This document shows, one piece after another, positions 1 through 12,469 of a DNA stretch of 64,000 nt. The DNA is taken from contig OX381713.1 in the NCBI GenBank assembly GCA_947462335.1, forward strand, positions 19,460,381 through 19,524,380, read 5' to 3'. Under the pieces are notes generated by a model. The model saw nothing but the letters and a program-made list of their open reading frames with translations. It did not search any database and was not told the origin of the DNA. The translations under genes were made by a program, and so were the position numbers. Positions within the stretch are counted from its first letter, which is position 1, and each line of letters starts with the position of its first letter. This DNA is from Harmothoe impar. Taxonomy: Eukaryota; Annelida; Polychaeta; Phyllodocida; Polynoidae.

Positions 1-3000
1 GATATGCAAACCTTTGTACACAGGTAAAGAATTTGGATGCATTGTAGATTGGAAAATATTTCTCTTGATGATGTTACTTTCACCAACGCAAAAAGAAAAA
101 TGACACAGGACGTCTCCCATCTGGGCATTTCTCCCATCGGAAATATTAGGCTAGATAAGACTATGCATACTATTGTGTAATATTCTTTAAAATCTCACAT
201 CAGTTAAACCTAAATCAGTATTAATAAAGTATTATCCATACCATAAACATCATATAACATTGCAGAATTGTCAATATACCTCATAATGGTTTATTTAGTA
301 TAAACTATAATTTTATACAAGGCGGTATGAGTTCTAGTTTATGTCGAATTGGGAAACACCCGGCATGTATCACCCTTTTATGCAATGCCCACGAGAAGAA
401 CAGATTCTTTTAGAAGTCTATGTAAATATGGTCAAATGCATAGTGGCCAAAATATAATTATGTACATCTGGCACACAGATGAGCAGGAACTGTTAGGTTA
501 TACTGGAAAGATCCTGAAAGAAATGTTCTATAAACAGATGTATGGTGGGTGAGCAGACGTTGGTATGAAATGAAAAAATCTATACATATAGGGAGAATTG
601 ACCTTATGATTATTATCAAAAATATTTCTAAGTATAAGGGCGGGGATAAGCTGAAGCACGTTATCTCAATTACCCTGTAGACATAGATAATAATGTAACT
701 TAATACTACCGTAAATGTATATCTGAGGGGGCGTGCTTAATGTCATACATCACAGAAAGTCTGTATAGGCTAGGGAAGGGGGCCATCGGGAGGGGCAGGG
801 GAGACCGAAAGTAGGAGCTTCCCAAGTTATATTTTGTTGGTAATGCATAAGTGTTTGGTTAAGTGCTCATGAAGTATCATGAGTTAACATATGAAATCAG
901 TTGCCTGAAACCTTTACACCTTGGAAACAATGTCGGACGAGTGATATTTAAGGTACTTCTCCCAAGGAAGATCCATTTTAATTGTAATACATGTATGTGT
1001 TTTGTATCCATTCTTTTTTTTTCTTGTTGAAGTGAACCTAAGGGTTCTGTTTTGACTGTTATAGGCATATGACTTGGCATGGGTCTATTTCTACAGGGTT
1101 GGGACGTGAATTTTAATTCAATATTAGGTCCCTGCATATACGCTATTTTGTTTTGGCTAAGATTTGTAATTATGGACGACAAGCCCAAGGTCACTCAGGC
1201 GTACATTTTCTACCTGAAATGGAATATCTTCTATCAGGGTGGAATATGGTTGCTGTATGTGATCTGGATTTGTCCTTCCATGTTTAGGTTTCCCTACTCT
1301 CTCTGTGTGCCTACAACCGCTTATAGTCCATATAATGCTCAATCAACATGATAACTATGCTAGACTCTTGTTCATGGCCAATAATTCTTGCTTTTCCAGA
1401 ATCATATTGATAAGTTTATATAAATACTGATAAAATCTGATTAAGACATTGTTACTAATTCACTGCCAAGCCACAGATGCATTTGTATCTATTTGATGTT
1501 ATTGAAATCCATTTGTATTCATTTGAATCACATCGCTGCCACCATTTCGATAATGGGTCATGAAAGAATACTGTAATGACACAAAACTTTTGAGAATTGG
1601 ATGATGGGTTCTGAATTGCCTTTTTTGAGGTAAAAGGAAGGTCCGTTTTGTTTCCAATATCAACTTAATCTTTTTATTCTTTTGTTCTAATACAGAGTAT
1701 ATTGTCCGTTTCACTACGGATAGTTCCATATCATAATGATCAGTCAATGAGGTGGGTTATCCTTTTACCTTCCTTTTGAAACCAAAATTGTAATACTAGT
1801 ATATGAATTGGTGACAGAACAAGTGTGTCGAATCCTGCTATCGGCCTATTGTAGTGTCGTCCTGGTCCCTGGCACTTCTCCTCAGCTCATTACCCCCTCC
1901 CCTGTAAGCATTACAATAATCCTCTTATGGAAACAACCAAATGTGTGGTATGGTAAAATCATTTGGGTAACTCAAAATCATTTATCTCAGTCAGCAAAGT
2001 GTTTATGTACCAAAATGACCTTCACATATGTCTGAAAAACATGGGTTTGTGCCTTTGCGCATTGAGCAGGGTGATGATGTCCCTGCAGACCGTTCCGTTA
2101 CAGAAACTGTACCTCTCCTCAAGGTTACACTGCCCATGGGACCCACTAGTATAATATAGTCAGGGACATTTCTGCAAGCCTTTGCCAGACTTAAATTATT
2201 TACCATTGTCTCATGCTTTGATAACTTCACAGAGAGGGACTGGTCTCTAGAGCTATTTTATTCTACTCATCTTGGTGTGATGTAATGTAAATTCACACCT
2301 CACAAGGGGCCTGAGCTTTGATGAGCCTGAACATGGAGTTATCACTAGGCTATCCCAGATATGCCCTTTCTCAGCTCATTTGATAGAACTGTATTAAAGG
2401 AGTACAAGGCTTGCTGTGAGTAGTGCCAGCTTCTATATATAAAGACAAAACGTATAGGCTGTCTGGCGAGAGGCATAAGATTTGATTAGCCTCCCCCCTT
2501 CCCAACGATTAATGTTGAATTAATGCTCAAATTAAGAAAATGTCATTCAGATGAATAAATATGTTATCCCCAGGGGCTAAATTGGCAGTGTCTGTCGGCT
2601 TCAACTGGGATTTATAGGGTTGTGAATGCATATTTCATATTTTATATTGATGGCATCCTAGACTAAATAATCCCATCGCAGTATGAATCCATCAATGGAC
2701 CACCATAGAAGCGTAAAAAGCGTTCTGCTGTAACATAGACTAGCTGTATACAAAGCTTCTGCACTATTACAAAAACGTATAGGTATGGTGTATATGGTAT
2801 GTTCCGGTATGATAACACTCTGTTTGCAGAGCTGGTCAGGTTTTCCACAAATAGGGGCAGCTTTTGTCAAAGAGATTAACCCCCACCAGGGACTGGGGAG
2901 CCATGTATACTCACCCAATGCGCTGTACCCCACAACTGGGCCCTGTCGATAAGTGCTGATAAGAGGAGTCACGCTGAGTGTCTGACCTATAGGAGGGACG

Positions 3001-3380
3001 CATTTGATTTGTCATTCTCTGATCACCCTAAAGGATCTATGTTAATATAGGTCTGGCATGCTGTGAATGGAGGGTAACATCACTCCGGGTCTGATATGTG
3101 ATAAAACATGGCATGAGGTACCATAAGGGGAAGCCCCTTTATATAATTCTAGGTGCATGTTGTCAGTTACAATTCGGTGCAATTTGGTGCTCTACGTCTG
3201 TATTGTTATACCAGCTGGTTGTACAGTGATTATATCAAAAGCACACATCGCTAAGTGAGTTAGGGTAGGGGCACCCCAAGTCGGCCATAGACCTCTATTC
3301 GACCACCTCTCCAGCATTGTTACAGATCTATATTATGTTAAACTAACAATACCAACTAGTAGAATCAATATCATCTGACC
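1..3380. other. non-coding AT-rich stretch, no gene seen
   Basis: I see no supported gene. The open frames are short, overlap on both strands and lack a recognisable domain or splice pattern. A short stretch near 1105-1160 resembles 60950-61015, suggesting a trace of an upstream repeat copy. The 2650-2970 part holds an open frame on the minus strand without recognisable content. Confidence 0.6.
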
Positions 3381-4136
3381 AGATTTAAATGGTGTTTAGA
3401 GTATTATTCACAGTATATACATCTAGGTGGCTTTCTCTCTCGCTGGTAAGTAGTATAGGACCTGTGTGTCTACCTGCACCATGTGTGGGACAAACACATA
3501 CCGACTGGACAGAGACTGAGTGGGCCTGGTACCAGTGGACCTTGCTATTAGTGCAGAGCCTGATGGTAGAGTGGGTAATTAGACACATCATTCAATGTGA
3601 TGTCACTTATACCCGATGGTCATATGCAGCCCCTACTAGAGGTGCTTTCTATATGGATAGGTCCCTAGGCATTACATCATACATTGCCCAATTATTGAGC
3701 ATAGTTTGTCTAAAGTGTGTATTTCACTGATGTGAATCAGCCTTGATTCTGTAAGTCTGTCTTCTATGAGTTTAACATAGTTTTCCTTAATCCCACTGAT
3801 GGAATCATCACTCTGATTCACATCAGTGGAATTCACCTTTAAGAGGGTGACTCAATGATATTAGTACTATATTGGACCTAGAGCACCGATTCCAGCACGT
3901 CTAATTGTATGCGAACAGTGTTAAATAAGCAAAGGTTGTTTAACCCCTTAAAATTGCACTGAGTTACAAGATATCCAGTGGTGAAGGCGTTAAAGCTCAT
4001 CTAACATGTTGCACAATGATACATCAATAGAAACATGAAATAGGTATTCCTAAGGTGTCCAGATTTCTTACACGTTTTACATGTGTATTAGAAATGGTAT
4101 AGGGCTCACTCTCACCAAAGTAATGCAACCAAAATG

Positions 4137-4187
4137 TGGCCGAACATGATTGGTGGCCGTACATGATCGGTGGCCGTACATGATTGG
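4137..4187. repeat. 17-bp tandem repeat, three units
   Basis: Three adjacent 17-bp units of the type tggccgtacatgattgg, differing by one or two bases. It is a small minisatellite in non-coding DNA. Confidence 0.85.
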
Positions 4188-4584
4188 AAGATTATAAAAT
4201 CCACCAATTACCCAATGCACTCTACTATTGAACTCTTCTAACTATACCTATTGACTGTAATGTATTTTAGGGAGTTTATTAGGAAAGAACACTCCCAAAA
4301 TATTTATAGGGGCCTCAGGGTAGTGCCTTAAGGACACTACCTCACTTTATTTCATGGTAAATACCGCCTATTAAGGTTAAAGCAAAAGGAGGGCCATACG
4401 CAAGTGCAGCGTTGAATAACCCTCTGCCGTATTGCACGCTGTGGCCATATTGCATGCTCCTGAGGGTGGTAAATTCAAAACAACATGCAAACAACACTTT
4501 CTGGTGTCATTATTTATGGTAAAACCATGAATTGACCATGAAAACCATGAAATAAATACAGATCGGGACTTATAAGTTACCTCG

Positions 4585-4682
4585 TCAGTGGTTATTCCAC
4601 TCGGGGTGCCTGCCCCATATTGCACTAAGCCTGCGGCCAGCGTGCAATATGGGGCTTGCACTCCTTGTGGAATAACCACTGA
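4585..4682. repeat. imperfect inverted repeat (hairpin)
   Basis: The left arm begins tcagtggttattccac and the right arm ends gtggaataaccactga. Matching gcaatatgggg-type sequence lies inside. The arms are about 40 bp with mismatches around a GC-rich loop. It could be a small MITE remnant. No coding role is seen. Confidence 0.7.
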
Positions 4683-5380
4683 CTCTGTCACTTTTGCGTG
4701 CAGCTCTGTCTATTTATTTGAGAGCAGGGTGAGACTTATAATACAGCTATACCCATTTAAGTAATAGAACTCATTATATATTTTTAGAGCAGAAAAATAA
4801 GATTTCCAATGCTCCATGGCATTTCTAATAGTATTAGGAGTTCCTCACTATGAAGTGACTTGCTTGCTTACAGGCGGGATTCAGAGACAGAAGACAACAA
4901 GAATTCCCTACGATTATAGTCTCCTTGATATTGGAAAGAAGATGCTGTGTCTAATTGGATCGTCCAATGAGATGAGCTTGGTCTATATGCATACGGCCCA
5001 TTAATGTCATTCTTGATCAAGGGTAACGAGGAGGAACTCATTGTATACTTTACATTGTGGTCTAGCTATCATTATTCATTAATATTACAGATGGTCCAGA
5101 TCACAGACATCTACCTTATTATCTACCAGTCTCGTGAGTCACAATGCCCATCAGGTTGACAGCTCTTTTTCCGTTTGTGTCCAAAGGGCATTGGATTTAG
5201 AGCCAAGTGACAGCTTTTCTGATTATATGTACCCTGAATGATACACATATTGACACTGTCTTTTTAAGTAGCATGAAGTTAGAGTATCTTTTCTGTAGGG
5301 AAGCCGACAAGGGGCACCCCCTAAAGAAACGACTTCCAAAAAACCTGGTTAATAATAGAGCTACATGTCAAGCACTGATT

Positions 5381-5885
5381 CCACTGCCGTCAACGGATGG
5401 ATCCGGCCACTTTTGGTATGGATCCGCCGACGGACGGAGCAGTGGAAACAGGTTTTATCCATCAAAATGACCCAAAAACATTGACGGATGTGCTAAGTTT
5501 GGCTTCCACTGACCCATTCATCAATGACAGACCTGTCAATAGAGGTCAAAATGTTGTGATCCATCCATTTACAGCTGACTGATTTGGGAGAAAATGGATG
5601 GAAATCTCAATATTAAAGAAAGTGTAATAATATTTTTCTCCGACAACTTTTTGGCATTTCCTTCAACATTTCTGTCATTTCCGTTGACAGATGGGACATT
5701 TTGGCTTCCACCAACCCGTCTGTCAGCGGAAACGTCAGCAGACAGATCCGTCCGTCGACAGAAGTGGAAGCCATAATGCCCCATCTGTCGACGGATGTTG
5801 ACAAAACGTTGAAGGATATTGACAAACATCAAGGTTGGTGGAAGCAATTTATCCATCCGTCCACCCACTTTGTCAATGGCAGTGG
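5381..5885. repeat. foldback/MITE-like element
   Basis: The ends are inverted: the left begins ccactgccgtcaa and the right ends ttgtcaatggcagtgg. Inside, a long inverted repeat (about 5640-5830) repeats ccgtcgacag/ctgtcgacgg and ggcttccac/gtggaagcc motifs many times. No transposase frame is present, so it is a non-autonomous foldback element. Open frames on both strands here are a consequence of the symmetry. Confidence 0.65.
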
Positions 5886-5889
5886 AGTG

Positions 5890-7569
5890 TGTTGCTCGAT
5901 CTCCACCAGCAGACGATGGTAGTGTCGCAGCCAGCCTGCTTAACCCCTGGGTGATCAGGTCAAGGCACGAAACCACAACTTAAGGCCAGGTCTGTGTACA
6001 CTACCACCATTAGCTGTTGGAGACCGACCAAAAACCTATCACTGAGACGTTGCAAAGTCACAACAATCTCACTTTGGGTGGGTATGCTTTCTATTTCCTT
6101 AAAACGCCTCAAAAATCCTTGATTCCTTGACGCCAATGGGCAAGTATGCTCTTATGAGTAAACGTGTCTCTTAAATGAGCCGGAAACACCACCACATTTC
6201 ATTATAAGCCATAAAAACATATAGAAAAGACTAATTACACCATTTAGACTGTTCTTACTCCAAAATAATCTTTGATTCAAAATTATCTACCAATGACACC
6301 TTGGAAAGGAGTGACCCCCTCCCCCACCTGCCTCACACCTTTCAGATTTGGACCCCCCCCTCTTCCATGCCTACTCTATGCCTACTTCAAGTACCCAGTG
6401 CCAAGGACTAATTAAAAGGCTCATCTCATACACATGTGCTGATGGCAGAATGTGTTTGCAGAGCATGTAGTTCCAACAGCATAACGTTTTGTTGACGCCG
6501 ACAGCAGTAATTTTTGACAAAGTTCTTTTTTGGTTGACCTTTGTCGGTTACAGCATTTATGCTGTATGCTACAGCTATTGTGTACTGGAGATTGTCTTCA
6601 AAAGTGAATTGTGGATCAATCTCAGAAAATACTCTGGTTAAAACATGATATACACAGAATTCGTGAAAGAAATGACTCATAATACTACATGTGGCATGAG
6701 GCATTATCCTCAACAACTTATTTCAGCTCTGACACTGTCAAAGAGGCAATTGATGTCATCTAAGCCATGTTTCATGGCTGTTTGGTTAAAGTGGTGCAAT
6801 TTAACTGTCAGACGGGCCTCTGTGACAGCCAAGAAACTGGTAATGGGGTAGTTTATTGCTGACAGCTGTATTATCCCGGGTTCAATCAATTGGAAATAAC
6901 AAAATACGATATAATTACAGTATATATAAGGTACCGAATTTCGGGCCTGAATTTCATGTAGTATTTTGTAATAAAGGCTGCTTGAGATTATGATATGAGT
7001 ATTGCGACCCAGTTAACGGCTGTGTGGTTAAATATAGGACTCCTGAGACATGTCAATATCAGAGAACTAGAATCCTGAGCCTCAACATGTTGCACTTGGC
7101 GCAATATTGATTTTAGGCGATGGAGATTTTATAGGAAGAAAATCTTCAGGGATAAATGTGTTTGCCTCCCATGAGTGTAAAATATGGTTATCATATCTAC
7201 AGTAGATAATGCCTTCACACAGGGGTTTTTCATTGTCAGAATTAGCTTAGTGTAAATCATTACCACTGATGGGTCGACACAACGTACCGTGAACAACTGT
7301 TTGGAAATGCTAGATACAGATTGCCTCACATTAAATGAAAAAAGAGCCCTTTACCAATATTTGTGTATGGAAGGGAATAAGGTTAAACAATGTAATGAAC
7401 CACATAAGCAGTAGTGTTAATCCTATGTGTCTATTATATGTTTGGGTAATACTGTTAATCATAATTCTACTAATGGTCTATAACAACATGAAAGCATGCA
7501 AGTGCAATCATCTAAATTTGGATTGCATTTGGATCCATGCTCAACTGTATGAAACTTCTGCATGAACTT
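5890..7569. other. non-coding stretch
   Basis: No gene is supported. The stretch contains pyrimidine-rich tracts near 6318-6365 and a dispersed repeat at 6735-6870 listed separately. Confidence 0.5.
6735..6870 (-). repeat. dispersed repeat, inverted relative to 24650-24760 and 57775-57900
   Basis: The reverse complement aligns with 57785-57890 and, less well, with 24655-24750. All share a core around cagaggcctgtctgacag and actacccc. The two plus-orientation copies belong to duplicated block A; this one is an independent inverted copy, so the sequence is also mobile on its own. A SINE-like origin is possible but not proven. Confidence 0.55.
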
Positions 7570-8660
7570 TGGACTGGTGCTTCTATCTGTGAATAATTGA
7601 TGGGGGTGTGCGACATGGCGATGGCGTGCTTCTGATAAGACATGTCAGCTGCTGGCCTTACCTGTAACCTTGCCTGATGCTCCTGACGCGGTCTGTCATC
7701 TCAGAGCGCACAGGGAATTGAACCAACACCTAGTGGGTTCGTCATTTTGCTAATTGAGGGAAAAGGCAATCAGTAATAAGCAATAAGCCATATTATAGCC
7801 CACACATCTGTGGGAAACCTAGTACCAGTCTTATTAGCTAAAATATGGCCCTTGCTATGAACAGCACTGCTTCCGCTTAACTCCTCTACTTGTGACTTTT
7901 GTCCTATGACTACAAGAGAGGACCCTTAAATTCTATTGCCTTAATTTAAAAAGGCTCTATAGACATAAGAAAGGCAGGTTTTGGAGTAGATAATATATCA
8001 TAACATGTAATATAGAGAAAAGAATCAATTTATAAAATAGCGAAGGTCCATAGAGAAGAGTTTAAATCCCACTGTAATACATGGAGCATATAGCAGATTA
8101 TTTGTAGAGTGAATGAAACCTGATTACCTTCAATATTCAAACAGATAGTGGACCAATATCACCCATTGTCATATTCCTGATGCTTTACTCAGATATAGTT
8201 CAATTGCATATCAGCAGCTCATTGATTCACTCCATATGTATACATATTTTTTTTATTCAAGTTTTCTATCAGCCTTAGAAATTCCTAGTAGTCCTTTGAT
8301 GTTAACTGTTGCTGTTATGACTCTGGAGCCTTTATCTTAGATATTGGCATTGTGAGTAGTTATCCTGAAGTGAAGTAAAAGACACATTTTTATTTGAAGA
8401 GAAAATACTCCTGCCCGTACCCTTGCATACATCTCTATGTACGTGTATATAAGGCGACGTTTGCTGTACGTGACTGACTTCGGAAAATCATTGGGGAATT
8501 AAATCAGCTATGTTTCTACACTTGTAAAATCCATAGTGATGTGGGTACATCATGATGATACAATACAATTGAGGGGAATCTAAAGAAGATCTAAACCCCA
8601 CAGTAGAGGGTAAAAACCATGAAACATATTTAGCTGCACCATAGAGTAGCTGTGGGCTCA
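7570..8660. repeat. duplicated blocks E and F, copy 1
   Basis: 7600-7760 matches 40755-40940, with a shared core around cagctgctggc and cttgcctgatgctgctg. 7840-7945 matches 41005-41120 and 8130-8230 matches 41260-41340. 8405-8640 matches 45800-46020. In this copy E and F are adjacent, while in the second copy 4.4 kb separates them, including the foldback at 41589-43810. The Ngaro-like element inserted just right of block F. Confidence 0.55.
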
Positions 8661-8759
8661 TGCAATTATTACAAAACATTACTATATGAGATTAGGTTTT
8701 CCTTTTTTGATAATAAAGCTTCTTAATTTGTCTCACAAATAGGGGGCAGTATTTTAAGT

Positions 8760-8965
8760 GGTTGGTCATGATCACGTAGGTGGTCAGGGAGGCTCATTGG
8801 CGCCGCCCTGTGGATTGTGTAGCAACTACCTCCACTCCTCTCACCTCTACCCCCTCTGGTGTCACATGCCAGAATCACAACCCTTACCTGGTTACTCATA
8901 CCCCACCGGCTCGTCCACTTCGCCTTCAACCACGGTACCCCTCACACCTCCACTGTCAAATCTCC
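8760..8965 (+). repeat. A1 split direct repeat (left end of Ngaro-like element)
   Basis: It matches A2 at 14057-14262 with one difference noted by eye (cctctcacc against cctttcacc). Its first base marks the left end of the element, since the flank diverges immediately upstream (aagt against aatg). Confidence 0.92.
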
Positions 8966-9089
8966 TAGCTATAGTTACATTTTTGGCAACTTAATACCAG
9001 CACTTTTATTTAAATCTAATTTTATTGTGCACACAGTATTACTCAGTGAGAGGGGTTGCTTGGCTTAGTGTACACAGGAGGAACACGGA

Positions 9090-10505
9090 ATGTCACGCCC
9101 AGTGACACATTCAACCTCCACACCTCGACCCAACATGGCTGCCGCCGCGGCCAACACATCCACCACGTCGGCCGGCTCCCTGTCGTCGGCCGGCTCACAG
9201 GGCTCTGGGGCCGCTGACGACACATTGACCAGTCAGTCAGACCGCCTCAACTCCACCGTCAAGTCCAGCAGGACAAGGCGCCCATCGGGGACCTCCTCGG
9301 CGGCGTCGTCCAATGGACGGTCCAGACGGTCTTCACGCAGCCAGCGCTCCAGGGCAGGATCTGGCAGTACCGACCCAGAGGTGACTTTTCATACCATTGA
9401 CCGTACATCGGCGTCAGTCCACAGCCGCCATGACAGTTCCTCCTCGTCCACGGCGTCTTACCGCCTGGATGCCCTCGAGTCTGATTTGGTCACAGTGAGG
9501 GAGGATATCAGTGGCATGAAAGGGCAGGTCGATGGGATTAATGATAAGCTCTCCAGGGTATTAGGTATGCTGGAAGGCCCGACGCCACGCCAGAGCACGC
9601 CGTCACGCCATGGACGCAGCAAAGATGGCGGCCGTGGCCGGCGCCCACCACCCCCTCCATTCTCCATGGAGGACGCCGCCATCAACGACCCAGCACTCGG
9701 GGGCCTAGGCCTCCCTCCTCCACGGCAGCTCAAGTCCCTCCCACAGCACAGGGGGTTCATCAAGGATTACCTGCACCGGGAGGAGATGGAGCACAGGCCT
9801 ACAAATGGTAAGGAGCTATTCCTCACTGATTTTTCTGTTGGTCGCCTACATGCTAAACCCTACATGTTCATTGAGAAGGTGGGCATGTCCACTCTGAAGC
9901 AAAAGCTGGAGTACCGCCACAAGATGGACAAGGAGGAATATACCACTGCCCTCATAGCTCTACTCAAGAGAAAGAGCGCCTACGCTCAGGAGGACTATGA
10001 TTTTATATTTGCACATCTGCACCATGTCACCGTGGATGGGATGTCCCGTCCATGGGAAGATGTCATGAGGTGGTCCCAGCGCATGTTTGATGGGGTAGAG
10101 TCCACCGAATATAAATGGGAGGACACCTCCGCCATGCACAGCGAGAGGGTGAGAATCTCATGGACTGGGGGTGAGTCGGGCTCCGGGGGCAGTACAGGGC
10201 ACGGCCCCAGCTCGGGCACCAAGTTCACCACACCGTGCCATGATTTCAACAGCGACAAGACATGTAAGCATAAGCATGATCATGAGGACACTCACGTGAA
10301 GCTCTTACATGTATGTTCATTCTGCTTCTCAAAGGGGAAGCGTCTCCACCACTCCGTGCAGTCATGTCAGAACAAATACCGGGATGCGGCCCCGACAGCG
10401 GGGTCCGGCCAGTGGCAACAAAACCATGGCCGCGCCCCTCAGGGCGGCAGCAGCCACAACAACAACAACAACAACGGGCAACATGGGAGCGGGGCAAAAA
10501 ACTAG
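9090..10505 (+). CDS. Gag-like protein of Ngaro-like element
   Basis: A 471-residue frame with a true ATG starts 125 bp after A1. Residues 1-130 are Ser/Thr/Ala/Arg-rich and low-complexity. A heptad-like stretch around 128-160 (LESDLVTVREDI) may be a short coiled coil. A conserved-looking middle (about 220-345) follows, with no motif I can name. The C-terminal part has a Cys/His cluster (CHDFNSDKTC, then HVCSFCF, then HHSVQSC; about 386-430) that resembles zinc-binding regions of YR-retroelement Gags. The same layout (C-x-x-FN...C...HVC-x2-C...C) appears in the Gag frame at 62815-63879. The protein ends in a Gln/Asn-rich tail encoded by CAA/AAC repeats. It probably binds and packages element RNA. 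The frame is intact and overlaps the RT frame by 193 bp. Confidence 0.8.
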   Translation: MSRPVTHSTSTPRPNMAAAAANTSTTSAGSLSSAGSQGSGAADDTLTSQSDRLNSTVKSSRTRRPSGTSSAASSNGRSRRSSRSQRSRAGSGSTDPEVTFHTIDRTSASVHSRHDSSSSSTASYRLDALESDLVTVREDISGMKGQVDGINDKLSRVLGMLEGPTPRQSTPSRHGRSKDGGRGRRPPPPPFSMEDAAINDPALGGLGLPPPRQLKSLPQHRGFIKDYLHREEMEHRPTNGKELFLTDFSVGRLHAKPYMFIEKVGMSTLKQKLEYRHKMDKEEYTTALIALLKRKSAYAQEDYDFIFAHLHHVTVDGMSRPWEDVMRWSQRMFDGVESTEYKWEDTSAMHSERVRISWTGGESGSGGSTGHGPSSGTKFTTPCHDFNSDKTCKHKHDHEDTHVKLLHVCSFCFSKGKRLHHSVQSCQNKYRDAAPTAGSGQWQQNHGRAPQGGSSHNNNNNNGQHGSGAKN

Positions 10506-12469
10506 GAGCCGGCGTCACCCCTCTGTCACACGCCGTGACGCCGGACACGTTGGCCCCGCCGCATTTATCCCACACAGACTACATTATTGACAGCGAAGGC
10601 CGCGCGGCCCAACCACGTGCGCCCGGCATGTTTGTAAACAGAGCCACGTGCGCCGCGCCGGAGCCTGACGTCACTCCCGAGCCAGCCAATCAGAGCGCCT
10701 CCCGCGGACACGCCTTCCCGCGGCTCTCTGCGTCCGAGACTTGGGACGAGATCCATCATGGCGGACCAGCCCATCCGTTACACGAGTTTACAAATCGTGT
10801 AGACGGATATTTGTGTGATTATGACTATTTACAAGACTCCACCGTCCCACCGTGGCGAGACACAAGGCGTATTAGTTTCCCGCCATGGCGGGGAACGCCC
10901 ACGACTGACGAAGGAGCCGCCATTCACACTTTCCCGGCCCCGCACGCCTGGGGACCCGCGGCGGGCACCAAAACAAAAGGTAACGAAATTGATTTCGACG
11001 CAATACGCTTGGCATGCGAAACCAATGATTACCTTTCACCTATTGACATGCACCCCGATGCTTTTAGGTCACATAGAGTTGACAACTGGCCGGAGTTCTC
11101 CGCCACTGACGCAGAGCCGGCACTAGTATATATTTACAATGCCGTTCGTGCCACCGGCCTCCCAAATTGTCGTCAGGCTAGGATCACTCTCCCCACTGAC
11201 CTACACCTTGATACATGGGACTACTACCTCAGGGGAAGCAGTGATGGCGATCAATTGGCGGATTTTATACGCTATGGGTTCCCGATGGGGTATTTAGGCC
11301 CCACTAGTGACTGCCACGGTACTCCAAACCATGCCAGCGCCACTGAATTCCCCGCGAGCATTGACAAGTTTGTAAACAATGAGCTGAAGCTGGGCGGGTT
11401 ATTAGGGCCCTTCAGCGCTCCCCCCTTTAGCCCATGGATGCATGTTTCCCCCCTCATGTCAAGGGAAAAGAAGGATTCTGACGAACGTAGGGTAATAATC
11501 GACATGACTTTCCCCCATGCTGATTCCATTAACGCCTACATCATGAAAAACTGTGTATTCGGCGAAGTAAGGGACCACATTCTTTCCACTGTGGACAACC
11601 TAGTTCAGGAGTTAGTGGACATGGGACCAGGTAGCTTTATGTCCACAGCAGACGTGAAAAGGGCATATAAGAATTTCAAGGCGGATGTCTTAGACTGGCC
11701 TCTACTGGGTATGTCATGGAGGGGAGAGTACTTCTGTGATGTGACCATGCCCTTTGGCAGTAGATGTTCAAGCATGTCCATGCAGAGAATAGCGTATGCC
11801 ATCGTAGACATCCTCAGAAACCTAGATGTTGTGTGTCATATGTACCTGGATGACCTCATTATTTTGTCTCCTTCCAGGGAAAAAGCTGACCGGAATTACG
11901 CCATAGCTAGGGCCCTCCTACAGGACCTGGGCCTCCCAGAAGCGCCAAAGAAAGCTCAGCCGCCATCACAGACTGTAAGGTGGTTGGGCATCGACATATG
12001 TGCACCAGACATGACCCTCACTGTCCCCAAAGACAAATTGGACGACATTTTACTCCATGTCACCAAGACCATCAAGCGCAGATCTCTCACCAAGAAGATG
12101 CTGCAGTCAATACTGGGCAAGCTCCTGCACATCTCCAAGTGTGTACGTCCAGCACGTCTGTATGTATCAAAGCTACTGGCGGCGCTACGCTCTATGAAGG
12201 GTAACTACATCAATGTTAACTCGGAAATGAGGTCAGACCTAAAGTGGTTCCTACAGTTTGGTGCGGATTGGAATGGTGTGTCTGTGATACCAAAGCCTAC
12301 CCCCAACATGGAGATATATGTGGACGCGTGCCTCACGGGTATTGGAGGAACTGATGGCTCAGCAGCATATGCATCGTCTGTATGCCCTGTCGCTGACCCG
12401 GCCAACAGCATCACCGACCTAGAGGCCGCCAATGTCGTGGTGGCCCTGGACACTTTTGTGGGCCCTTAA
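10313..12469 (+). CDS. reverse transcriptase / RNase H (N-terminal part), stopped
   Basis: The frame overlaps the end of gag in a different frame. The first in-frame ATG is at 10313 and another lies at 10364; initiation by frameshift is also possible. Residues 1-60 mirror the gag tail. The RT domain (about 270-580) shows the YR-retroelement pattern: GFPMGY, GPFSAPPFSPW, RRVIIDMTFP, TADVKRAYKN, MPFGSRCS and the catalytic YLDDL. RNase H follows, with the first acidic residue in EIYVDACLTGIGG and the glutamate in DLEAANVVVALDTF. A TAA at 12467-12469 ends the frame before the later RNase H motifs. The same reading frame continues with those motifs, so the stop looks like a point nonsense change. 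The RT would copy element RNA into DNA in a particle. As read, RNase H is truncated, so this copy is probably not autonomous unless the stop is read through. Confidence 0.9.
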   Translation: MFILLLKGEASPPLRAVMSEQIPGCGPDSGVRPVATKPWPRPSGRQQPQQQQQQRATWERGKKLGAGVTPLSHAVTPDTLAPPHLSHTDYIIDSEGRAAQPRAPGMFVNRATCAAPEPDVTPEPANQSASRGHAFPRLSASETWDEIHHGGPAHPLHEFTNRVDGYLCDYDYLQDSTVPPWRDTRRISFPPWRGTPTTDEGAAIHTFPAPHAWGPAAGTKTKGNEIDFDAIRLACETNDYLSPIDMHPDAFRSHRVDNWPEFSATDAEPALVYIYNAVRATGLPNCRQARITLPTDLHLDTWDYYLRGSSDGDQLADFIRYGFPMGYLGPTSDCHGTPNHASATEFPASIDKFVNNELKLGGLLGPFSAPPFSPWMHVSPLMSREKKDSDERRVIIDMTFPHADSINAYIMKNCVFGEVRDHILSTVDNLVQELVDMGPGSFMSTADVKRAYKNFKADVLDWPLLGMSWRGEYFCDVTMPFGSRCSSMSMQRIAYAIVDILRNLDVVCHMYLDDLIILSPSREKADRNYAIARALLQDLGLPEAPKKAQPPSQTVRWLGIDICAPDMTLTVPKDKLDDILLHVTKTIKRRSLTKKMLQSILGKLLHISKCVRPARLYVSKLLAALRSMKGNYINVNSEMRSDLKWFLQFGADWNGVSVIPKPTPNMEIYVDACLTGIGGTDGSAAYASSVCPVADPANSITDLEAANVVVALDTFVGP

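Larger units (their letters stand above)
3460..5310. repeat. duplicated block C, copy 1 (partner 36840-37870)
   Basis: Three segments recur in the same order in the second half of the window: 3500-3690 matches 36850-37030, 4860-5005 matches 37170-37320, and 5090-5310 matches 37650-37870. The matches are diverged, with substitutions and indels, so the duplication is old. A short open frame (WTETEW followed by a YQW motif, plus strand) is kept in both copies, but both are stopped and no family is recognised. The block is part of the large tandem duplication described in the findings. Confidence 0.6.

Noticed and set aside
3389..3730. 113-residue frame with a WTETEW motif, partly kept at 36850-37030
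   Set aside because: The second copy stops early and has frame changes, and no splice sites or family match were seen. Likely similarity of duplicated non-coding DNA.
5569..5976. 135-residue minus-strand frame
   Set aside because: It lies in the foldback element at 5381-5885, where symmetric sequence gives open frames on both strands.
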